A stretch of 64,000 nucleotides of DNA from Sporocytophaga myxococcoides (lineage in GTDB: Bacteria; Bacteroidota; Bacteroidia; Cytophagales; Cytophagaceae). A program made the translations under genes and the position numbers. Below are positions 8,158-15,880 of the stretch, piece by piece. The notes below the pieces were generated by a model. That model ran no database searches. It was not told the origin of the DNA and worked only from the letters and a program-made list of their open reading frames with translations. The first letter of the stretch is position 1. Every line of letters starts with the position of its first letter. Location of the stretch: contig NZ_BBLT01000011.1 in assembly GCF_000775915.1 (NCBI RefSeq), forward strand, positions 124,001 to 188,000, in the 5' to 3' direction.

Positions 8158-10233
8158 ATGAAACGCTTAATTAAAATATATCTCTTATTTGTGTTGTTGT
8201 GCGTTTCCGGCTCAGCTTTTTCACAAACAGAACAATTAATTCAGGTAGCTGACGAGGTATATAACTTCGGTGACATTAAAGATGCCTTGGAGATATACAA
8301 ACAAGTACTGGAGCTTGATTCTATGCATGTAAAGGCTAACTACATGGCTGGTAAATGTTATATTGAGACTATCAATAAGGAAAAATCTCTGCCTTATCTG
8401 CTTAAGGCGTATGACCTGGATCATAAATATGCTGCCAATATTCTCTACCTTATTGGACTTTCTTATCATTATAATTATTCTTTTGAACAAGCTATAGGGT
8501 TCTATAAGCAATATATTGAAAAGCTCGAATCCGGTGTTTATAGTAAGGACTATAATAATAACAAGGTTATGGAGGAGCTAAAGAAAACCAACAGAAGGAT
8601 AGAGGAATGTAATACAGCCCTTGTTATGGTGAAGAATCCTGTTCAAGTCAAAATTGAAAATCTCGGAAGGGAAATAAATTCAGAATTCCCGGACTATGCT
8701 CCGGTTATATCTGCTGATCAAAAGGTAATGTTCTTTACTTCCAGGAGAAAAGGTAGTATTGGTGGTAACAAAGATAAAGACAACGAGTTCTTTGAGGATG
8801 TTTATTTTTCTCATGGAAGTAATGGTAAATGGAGTGAAGCAGAAAATGTGGGAACAAAAATCAACTCCAAACTTCACGAGTCGAGTATAGGCCTTAGCCA
8901 TGATGGTAAACAGCTATTCGTTTATGTAGATAATGATAAGAACAAGGGTGATATATTCTATTGTTTTATTGATGCAAACAATGAATGGTCTTCTCCAAAA
9001 CCTTTTGGAAAGCCGGTAAACTCTGAATTTATTGAGAACGCAATTACAATTTCGGAAGACGGGAATACTGTAGTTTTCAGCAGTAACAGAAAAGGTGGTA
9101 AAGGAGGATTAGATCTTTATATCTCTACAAGAAAAAATAAAAATGCAAACTGGAGTGAACCTCAGAACATAGCAGCAATTAATTCTGAATACGATGATGA
9201 GTCCCCATATCTTACAGGGAATACACTTTACTTTAGTTCCAAAGGTCATGAAGGTATGGGAGGATATGATCTTTTCAAATCAGAGTATGATTCTACAACT
9301 TCTACCTGGAGCAAACCTCAGAATCTTGGCCACCCTATCAACTCTGCTGCTGATGATTTTTCAATAGTAGTGGCCGATGGTGGAAAGATTGGTTATATAG
9401 CTTCTGTAAAGAAAGAAGGTTTCGGAGATATGGATATCTACAAAGTTTATTTTGATGAAAAGCCGAAAGAGGAGCTAGCCCAAAAGACTGAAGAGAAGAA
9501 ACCTGAGGAGAAAAAGACTGAAAAGAAAGTACAATCTCTTTCTCCCAAAAATGAATTGTTTAAATCTGCTCCTGTAGCAAAAAAGGAAATAATAAAAGGA
9601 TTTAAGATTTCCATAAATGTATATGATGCAGTTTCAAAAGAGCCTTTAAATGCCTCTATTAAGCTGAATTTTTCTGACCTTAATGCCGGGCTTGTAGAGG
9701 CAAAATGCATATCAGGAAAATTCTCTAAAGAGTATAAAGTAAAGCCATCTTCGAATGTGGCTATTTCTGTTGATTATACGGGTTATGTATTCTCTACTGC
9801 CAATGTAGTTTTAAATGACTCTGTTATTACAAAAAACTTTTATTTGGAAAAAATTAAGGAGGGTGTCTCCAGAGTTTTGAGAAACATATATTTTGATTTT
9901 GATAAGGCTACATTAAAAAGTGAATCAAATTCAGAACTTAACAACTTATATAAATTCCTGACTACAAATACGGGTGTAAGGATAAGAATTGATGGCCATA
10001 CTGACAGCAAAGGTTCTCACCAGTATAACAATTTACTGTCACAGAAGAGATCTGAAGAAGTTGTTAATTGGCTGGTATCAAAAGGGATATCCAGAGATAG
10101 GCTGTCTGCGAAAGGCTTTGGTGAAAGCAAACCACTTGCAAGTAATGATGATGAAGAAGAAGGAAGAGAGCTTAACAGAAGGACTGAGTTTGTTATTCTT
10201 GAAAATTCAAGCAAAGCGACATCTTTTAAATAA
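8158..10233 (+). CDS. TPR / PD40 / OmpA-family envelope protein (PorE-like)
   Basis: A 691-aa envelope protein with a signal peptide (about 1-22). It has TPR repeats (about 24-150), five PD40-type blades (about 165-430, with SSNRKGGKGGLDLY-type motifs), a Lys/Glu-rich linker (about 438-460), a carboxypeptidase-regulatory-like beta domain (about 485-565) and an OmpA C-terminal peptidoglycan-binding domain (about 572-685: IYFDFDKATL, DGHTDSKG, NRRTEF). This order is that of PorE and related proteins linked to T9SS and gliding in Bacteroidota, which bind the cell wall and help anchor the translocon. Many paralogues with this architecture exist, so PorE itself is not assured. A terminator overlaps its stop. 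Confidence 0.85.
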   Translation: MKRLIKIYLLFVLLCVSGSAFSQTEQLIQVADEVYNFGDIKDALEIYKQVLELDSMHVKANYMAGKCYIETINKEKSLPYLLKAYDLDHKYAANILYLIGLSYHYNYSFEQAIGFYKQYIEKLESGVYSKDYNNNKVMEELKKTNRRIEECNTALVMVKNPVQVKIENLGREINSEFPDYAPVISADQKVMFFTSRRKGSIGGNKDKDNEFFEDVYFSHGSNGKWSEAENVGTKINSKLHESSIGLSHDGKQLFVYVDNDKNKGDIFYCFIDANNEWSSPKPFGKPVNSEFIENAITISEDGNTVVFSSNRKGGKGGLDLYISTRKNKNANWSEPQNIAAINSEYDDESPYLTGNTLYFSSKGHEGMGGYDLFKSEYDSTTSTWSKPQNLGHPINSAADDFSIVVADGGKIGYIASVKKEGFGDMDIYKVYFDEKPKEELAQKTEEKKPEEKKTEKKVQSLSPKNELFKSAPVAKKEIIKGFKISINVYDAVSKEPLNASIKLNFSDLNAGLVEAKCISGKFSKEYKVKPSSNVAISVDYTGYVFSTANVVLNDSVITKNFYLEKIKEGVSRVLRNIYFDFDKATLKSESNSELNNLYKFLTTNTGVRIRIDGHTDSKGSHQYNNLLSQKRSEEVVNWLVSKGISRDRLSAKGFGESKPLASNDDEEEGRELNRRTEFVILENSSKATSFK

Positions 10234-10258
10234 TTGAAAGATGTTGTTTTGTTTTTAT
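10212..10258 (+). terminator. terminator overlapping the stop of the PorE-like gene
   Basis: Stem ACATCTTT / AAAGATGT (10219-10226 and 10237-10244), extended by weaker and G-T pairs on both sides, followed by a T-rich run from about 10247. The hairpin includes the last codons of the gene. A second weaker hairpin, CTTATT / AATAAG at 10355-10372, precedes another T-rich stretch. Confidence 0.65.
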
Positions 10259-10376
10259 TTTTATTGTCTTTGATTTTGTAAATAGGTTTTGACTACTCTC
10301 GCTTTTTTTCAGGTTTAATACCAAAAATGACCAATATATTTTTTTTAAAGGTTGCTTATTGAGTCAAATAAGTCTT

Positions 10377-11438
10377 TTATTTATTGATAAGTGTATCTTT
10401 TATTTCTGCAGGATTTTCTCTTGAGAATGCAGTTAAATACCTTTCGACTACTTCATAGAATACTATTTCCGGCTTTACTTCATCAATAACATTATAATCG
10501 AAGCTGTTCCATTGATGAGGTCTTTCAGTCAAAATGAAATGATTGGCTAAGAAAGGTTTAATAAGCCAATAATATGAGTCATGAAACATAACAATATTCT
10601 TTTTAGGTAATGTTGTTGTATCTTTCAGATCAAAATCATATTCGTGATCTTTGAAATCCTTTTGAAGGTTAACCATTTTAGCAAGGTCTCCTCCTTCAGT
10701 TTCTTTGAAGCTGATGTTGTAATCTTTAAGCTGTAAGGGTTTTAACTCAGGGTAAACTAGTGATAGTTGATTGATGATTTCTGTATAAGCTATAAATCCA
10801 CCATACTGATTCCAGTGGGAGTCTGCTTTATAGTAAAGTAAGTGCTTATTATCTTTAGCTTTGATCATGGTTTCCCTTAGATCAATTATTTTTAAATTTG
10901 AATTGCTTTTCAGATAAGACATAATCTGATCGGCAACTGTAATTCCTTTTTTATATGGAAAAAATTCGGAGTAAATTGTTTGTTTGTTAGGACACATGAT
11001 TATGTAAAAGTCAATATTCCTTTTTCTAAGCCATCTTTCTTGGGCTTCAAGGTTCAGTTTGATTTTTAATAATGATGTATCTGCCAGAATTTGTTGGCCT
11101 GTAAAACTTTCAATCGGATATCCATCACCACTACCCGAATAGTATAGCCACTCTTCGGTTCCTTGAATTACAGATGGTGTAATGCTGATTTCTTTCAGAA
11201 TTTTTGTTTTTACATAATAGTAGCTTCTGATGAGCTCAGTTTTTAGTGTTAAAGAATCGGATAATAGATTTTCATATTTTTTAACTGTAGCACTAAAAGT
11301 ATGTTGCTGAGGCCCGTTTTCAGATTCCGGAAGTTTATAATTATTTAGTGTATTCAGAAATAATATACACGGGATGAAAAGTAGAATTGCGAATACTATT
11401 ACAAGGAATAAATCACTTGCCTTATATCTGTTTTTCAT
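10377..11438 (-). CDS. AlgJ/AlgX-like SGNH-type O-acetyltransferase
   Basis: A 353-aa membrane-anchored protein, one N-terminal helix (about 8-28) then an extracytoplasmic SGNH-hydrolase-like domain. Visible marks are PNKQTIYSEFFP, the Asp-His pair in KADSHWNQYGG and FHDSYYW, where the catalytic serine motif is expected. In alginate and cellulose acetylation such proteins move the acetyl group, delivered across the membrane by an AlgI-type MBOAT partner, onto the polysaccharide. Start M at 11438 is chosen because it lies seven bases after the stop of the MBOAT gene; the longer frame from 11486 would overlap it. The polymer modified is unknown. Confidence 0.82.
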   Translation of the reverse strand: MKNRYKASDLFLVIVFAILLFIPCILFLNTLNNYKLPESENGPQQHTFSATVKKYENLLSDSLTLKTELIRSYYYVKTKILKEISITPSVIQGTEEWLYYSGSGDGYPIESFTGQQILADTSLLKIKLNLEAQERWLRKRNIDFYIIMCPNKQTIYSEFFPYKKGITVADQIMSYLKSNSNLKIIDLRETMIKAKDNKHLLYYKADSHWNQYGGFIAYTEIINQLSLVYPELKPLQLKDYNISFKETEGGDLAKMVNLQKDFKDHEYDFDLKDTTTLPKKNIVMFHDSYYWLIKPFLANHFILTERPHQWNSFDYNVIDEVKPEIVFYEVVERYLTAFSRENPAEIKDTLINK

Positions 11439-11445
11439 TTCAATA

Positions 11446-12852
11446 TTAAAATCTGAAGTATATAAAAGGATTGTAGGTTCCTGCAATAAGTGAAAGCATA
11501 CTCAACACCAATAAGATTATCAAAACAGAAACACCTGCAAAATCAGCCGTTGTTCGCAGATTCTCACTTTCTCTGAAGATCTTGATTTTCCTTAGCTGAA
11601 GCATATTTTTAATCACAGGAGTTGAGAAGATCAATCCTGCTATGAATGCTATTATAAAATCAGTATCTCTGAAGGGAATAAAGTAGTTTTCGTTGACAGA
11701 GAATTCTGGGGTAAACATATTTTTCAGATAACTCAACGCAATATTAAGACTGTCTGATCTGAAGAATACCCATCCTATGCATATTATAATTATTGAATAA
11801 GAGTGTTTAACTAATGATGGTAACCTTTCTATAACATTTCCATAAGAAGTTCTTTCTAGTATAAGAAAAGCTCCATGCCATCCTCCCCAGACTATAAATG
11901 TCCAGTTAGGTCCATGCCACAATCCACAAAGAAGAAATACTGTAATAAGGTTAAAGTAGGTCCTTAAATTCCCTTTTTTATTGCCTCCAAGTGGTATATA
12001 AAGGTAATCTCTGAACCATGAAGAAAGCGATATATGCCACCTGCGCCAGAATTCTTTTATTGATTTTGAGATGTATGGATAATTAAAATTTTCAGGAAAA
12101 TCAAAACCAAACATTTTACCTAATCCTACAGCCATGTCTGAGTATCCTGAAAAGTCAAAGTATATTTGCATGGCATAAGTAATGATGGTTATCCAGGAAA
12201 TGAGGAATCCCGCTTCTGCTATGTTTTGAGCGAAAATATAATCTACTGCACCGGCAAGGTTATTTGCTATTAAAACCTTTTTGGCAAGTCCGATAATGAA
12301 TCTCTTTAAGCCTGTGGCTATTTTTTTAAATGAATGTTTTCTTTCCGTCAATTGCTGAGATATTTCCGGATAACGTACTATAGGTCCTGCTACCAGTTGA
12401 GGAAAATTTGTAATGTATAAACCCAGGTTTACAATGCTTTTTTGCGACTGTGAGGATTTTCTGTATACATCTATTACATAGGATAGGGCGTGGAACGTAA
12501 AAAAAGATATACCTAAAGGAAGTGTAATTTTTTCTGCTGCAGGCATACCCGCTAATTCTAATAAGAAGTTTGAATATTTAAAGTAAACTAATAAGCCAAG
12601 ATTAAATACTACAGCAAGGGTAATAGTAGTTTTAGGTGCCAGTTCGTCTGGTTTTTCCAGCATTGAGGCAAAGAAAAAATTGGCCAAAATAGAGATAAGC
12701 ATCACAAAGCTATTCTGCGCTTCTCCCCATATGTAAAATGAAAGACTAGCTGCTAAGAGGAACAGGTTTTTAAATTTTCCTGGTAAAATGTAATATCCCA
12801 AAAGGCATACCGGCAGGAAAAGAAATATGAAGACAAGAGAACTAAAGACCAT
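11446..12852 (-). CDS. MBOAT-family O-acyltransferase (AlgI-like)
   Basis: A 468-aa polytopic inner-membrane protein of the AlgI/DltB group. It has about ten membrane segments, the signature FFTFHALSYVIDVYR and the catalytic region LWHGPNWTFIVWGGWHG with two conserved histidines. It takes acetyl groups from a cytoplasmic donor and passes them across the membrane to a partner, here the AlgJ-like protein encoded immediately downstream. The C-terminus (AGTYNPFIYFRF) is also typical of the family. No polysaccharide synthase gene is nearby, so the acceptor glycan is made elsewhere. Confidence 0.9.
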   Translation of the reverse strand: MVFSSLVFIFLFLPVCLLGYYILPGKFKNLFLLAASLSFYIWGEAQNSFVMLISILANFFFASMLEKPDELAPKTTITLAVVFNLGLLVYFKYSNFLLELAGMPAAEKITLPLGISFFTFHALSYVIDVYRKSSQSQKSIVNLGLYITNFPQLVAGPIVRYPEISQQLTERKHSFKKIATGLKRFIIGLAKKVLIANNLAGAVDYIFAQNIAEAGFLISWITIITYAMQIYFDFSGYSDMAVGLGKMFGFDFPENFNYPYISKSIKEFWRRWHISLSSWFRDYLYIPLGGNKKGNLRTYFNLITVFLLCGLWHGPNWTFIVWGGWHGAFLILERTSYGNVIERLPSLVKHSYSIIIICIGWVFFRSDSLNIALSYLKNMFTPEFSVNENYFIPFRDTDFIIAFIAGLIFSTPVIKNMLQLRKIKIFRESENLRTTADFAGVSVLIILLVLSMLSLIAGTYNPFIYFRF

Positions 12853-12985
12853 TGTGAATATTTGATTATCAAAGATAATTCAAATGACTCAACGGGCAAA
12901 ATAAGGCATTTAGTACGGAAGAAAAATTTCCAAATGCGAATTGTTGTATTTATAAATATTTGTAAATCAGGGCTTTTTTGCTCTT

Positions 12986-13510
12986 TTATTGGGTAAAATA
13001 ATAAATGGCTCCTGCTATAATGAGAATAAAGAATAGAATCAAAATGGCAACTGTGGTCCTGGAGGTTTTTCTGGAAGCTTTAAGCCGCACGTTTTCGTGT
13101 CTAGCGAATTTGCTTCCCCAAAGTCCTTTTACTGCGTATACAACTTTGTCAACTGTCGATTTATCTTTAACGACATAATCAAAAGCACCTGCTGATTTTA
13201 CTTTGTCGACTAAAACCTTTTCTTGTTCATTGGTAAGGACTATAATATCAGCTTCCGGCTTCCTTTTTTTGATAAGTTTTACTGCATCAATTATATTAAG
13301 ATCTGAATATTGTTCATCCAGAATTACAATATCCAGGTCTTTGCCGATATACATGTCCAGATCCTTGGCTATTGTATGGCCATTTCTGTGTATATTCACT
13401 TTCTCATGAAATTCTCTTTTAAGTCTTTCTGTGAGAAGTGTTGAACTCATTTCATCTTCAATCAGTAAAATGTCAAGAATTGTATCCTCGGTCATAAGTG
13501 GAGTTTTCAC
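12986..13510 (-). CDS. receiver-domain protein with C-terminal membrane anchor
   Basis: A 174-aa response regulator with a complete receiver domain (about 12-130): acidic pair E18-D19, phospho-acceptor D65 in IVILDEQ, T93 in VLTNEQ and K115 in VVKDKS. Instead of a DNA-binding output it ends in a basic linker (about 137-150) and a single membrane helix (about 152-171), which would hold the receiver at the inner face of the membrane. That layout is unusual; most stand-alone receivers are soluble. An internal start at 13495 is also possible. The gene lies 37 bases after the acyl-activating enzyme stop. Its kinase and target are unknown. Confidence 0.8.
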   Translation of the reverse strand: MKTPLMTEDTILDILLIEDEMSSTLLTERLKREFHEKVNIHRNGHTIAKDLDMYIGKDLDIVILDEQYSDLNIIDAVKLIKKRKPEADIIVLTNEQEKVLVDKVKSAGAFDYVVKDKSTVDKVVYAVKGLWGSKFARHENVRLKASRKTSRTTVAILILFFILIIAGAIYYFTQ

Positions 13511-13547
13511 TTTTAACTAAGGGGAATTTGAATTGTTTAAATATTGG

Positions 13548-15563
13548 TCAAACTTCTGTTAGTACTTTTCTTAGCTCTCTTCTCATAATCTTATTGGATG
13601 CAGTTCGGGGTATGGTGGCAACTTTCACGATTTGAGAAATTCTGAACAAGGGATTTAACTGTGATGTTAGTAAATCCTGAAGATTTCTCTTAAGCACTCC
13701 TTCGTCTGAAACTTGATTCCTCTCTGTATAAAAGACAACCAGCTTTTCAGGCCCTCCTGTAGTAGGGGCAATTGATACTGCAGCAGTTTCCAGAATCTGT
13801 GGATGTTTATTGAGGGTCTCCTCAATTTCGACAGCGCTTATTTTAATGCCTCCAAGGTTCATTGCATCATCTGTCCTTCCTACGCTTTTATAAAATTTAT
13901 AAGGACCTTCTTGTATAGTTTCAAACGCATCACCATGTTTTCTGAGTACTTCTCCTTTTGGGCCACTAGGCATCCCGTAATAATATTCATTATGATGATT
14001 TTTGTTCAAAAGTGTCTGACTCAAGCCTATTGATGGAGGAACAATAAATACTTCTCCTGTTTCATTGGCTCTTGCCGGTTGTTTGTTTTCATCTAAAAGG
14101 TAGTAATTAAGACCCAGTGCCGGAGTGGTAAACGTAGCAGGAGAAACGGGCTCACAAATTGTTCCTGTAATGTAGCCTCCTCCAATTTCTGTACCTCCGC
14201 AATATTCAATAATAGGAGCTTTAAAATCCGACATTCCCATAAGATATAAGTAATCATCAGCGTTGGATGGCTCTCCGGTAGATGAGTACAGCCTGACACT
14301 CCAGTTAAATTTATTTATAAAGTCATTTTTAATCCAGCCTCGTACTACTGATGGTATTGTTCCCATAATAGTGATACCAGCATTTTCAGCAAATTTCCCA
14401 AATTGTTCTGTAACTGCAGATCCAGTGAATAGGGCCATTGTTGCTTTATTGATTAAGGTCGCATATATAAGCCATGGTGCCATCATCCAGCCCATGCCGG
14501 TTGTCCAGGTTACTATGTCGGATTCTTTAATATCAAGATGAAAATGTCCGTCGGCCGCGCATTTGATAGGCGTTGTATGTGTCCAAGGAATAGACTTTGG
14601 TTCCTTTGTTGTGCCGGATGAGAAAAGAATATTGGTTATGTCGTAAGGATCACAGCCGGTGGAATATCCTGCATTTTTGGACAGTAGCTTTCCTAATATC
14701 GAATCTCCTTTTCGTAGATTTTTTTCATTATCCAAGGAAATGAGTATGGCAGGTGCGCAATTAGCTTCTTTAACTTTGTCATATACATTAAGCATTTTAC
14801 CACCATATGTGTATTGGCTTACAGTAATAATCGCTTTTGCATTAGTCATATCGACACGCTTGCAAAGTTCAACAGGAGAAAAACTGTCTGCTACGGAAAC
14901 TGCAATCATTCCAGCCTTGACAAGGGCAAGATAAATGGCTACTGCATCAATGGAAAACGGAAGATAAAGAACGAAACGATCACCTTGTTTATAACCTTTT
15001 TCTATAAGGCCATTTGCAATACGGTTGCTGTATAAATCAAGTTGTTCATATGTTATCTTTTTAATACTTTCATTCTCTTCACAACCTTCGATGATGGCGA
15101 TTTTATTTTTATCAGCAAGGAAGCAGCTGTCGGCAATGTTTATCAGAGCCCCTTCCATCCATATAGCTTCCTCAACACCGTGAGATGTGTCAAGTATAGA
15201 TAAATAGGGGTCTTTGAATTTAATACCTAGGCGTTTAACAGCCTTTTCCCAATAAAGTGCCCTGAAAGATGATGCCCAACTGAAGAGTTCTTTAAAATCT
15301 TGATTGTCACTTTCTGCAATCAACCATGATAAGTTTGAATTTTCGATGTCATCAGGCGATGGATACCATGCAATACCAGTTTTATTTTTCTTATAAAGTT
15401 CATGAAATATTTCCTTCCACAAATTAATTTCTTTGCGAGAAAAACGGGTACTCAGAAGGTTCTTCCACCATAAAGCCTTTTCCTCAATCTCGCCTTCTTT
15501 TTCAGAAAGAATTTGCAACTGCTCTCTTTCCTCATCATCAAGAATAGCTGAATATATTTTCAT
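13548..15563 (-). CDS. AMP-forming acyl-CoA synthetase (AAE17/18-like)
   Basis: A 671-aa adenylate-forming enzyme. Core motifs: P-loop SSGTTKEPK, A5 region YSSTGEPS, YCGGTEIGGGY, the hinge GRTDDAMNLGGIKISAVEIE and the C-terminal catalytic lysine in NKIMRREL. Length and the long N-terminal region with WYPSPDD match the acetyl/acetoacetyl-CoA synthetase branch. The stretch IPWTHTTPIKCAADG is close to plant peroxisomal acyl-activating enzymes 17/18. It should convert a carboxylic acid, ATP and CoA to acyl-CoA, AMP and PPi; the acid is not evident. The usual glycine after SSGTT is lysine here. Transcribed just before the receiver-domain gene. Confidence 0.85.
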   Translation of the reverse strand: MKIYSAILDDEEREQLQILSEKEGEIEEKALWWKNLLSTRFSRKEINLWKEIFHELYKKNKTGIAWYPSPDDIENSNLSWLIAESDNQDFKELFSWASSFRALYWEKAVKRLGIKFKDPYLSILDTSHGVEEAIWMEGALINIADSCFLADKNKIAIIEGCEENESIKKITYEQLDLYSNRIANGLIEKGYKQGDRFVLYLPFSIDAVAIYLALVKAGMIAVSVADSFSPVELCKRVDMTNAKAIITVSQYTYGGKMLNVYDKVKEANCAPAILISLDNEKNLRKGDSILGKLLSKNAGYSTGCDPYDITNILFSSGTTKEPKSIPWTHTTPIKCAADGHFHLDIKESDIVTWTTGMGWMMAPWLIYATLINKATMALFTGSAVTEQFGKFAENAGITIMGTIPSVVRGWIKNDFINKFNWSVRLYSSTGEPSNADDYLYLMGMSDFKAPIIEYCGGTEIGGGYITGTICEPVSPATFTTPALGLNYYLLDENKQPARANETGEVFIVPPSIGLSQTLLNKNHHNEYYYGMPSGPKGEVLRKHGDAFETIQEGPYKFYKSVGRTDDAMNLGGIKISAVEIEETLNKHPQILETAAVSIAPTTGGPEKLVVFYTERNQVSDEGVLKRNLQDLLTSQLNPLFRISQIVKVATIPRTASNKIMRRELRKVLTEV

Positions 15564-15880
15564 TAAATTCAGTAATAAGTTAAAACAATATTAAAATTGG
15601 TTGACAGGGGCAAAATGCTCCGATTAGATTTTAACAACAATTAAACCATTTTGTCTAACTATCAGCAGGAAAAACATTTGTTTTTTCCCTGAAACAAAGA
15701 TTTACGCATTGTCGACTAGAGAGTTCAGAAATTTGTCAAACAAAAGTGGGAGTTTATTATTCTGGCTAAAAAAAGAAGTCAGTGTTTAAAAGCTTGAGAA
15801 CGAGAATTATTTTCATTTTTATTTTGTTCTACAGGATAAATCTTTTGTTTATCTCCTATACAAAGTATTAATTTTAGTTC
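15564..15880. other. 317-base divergent intergenic region
   Basis: It separates the divergent acyl-CoA synthetase and polA genes and should carry both promoters. The only structure seen is an imperfect inverted repeat at about 15668-15688 (GGAAAAACA / TGTTTTTTCC). No gene or confident promoter box was found. Confidence 0.4.
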
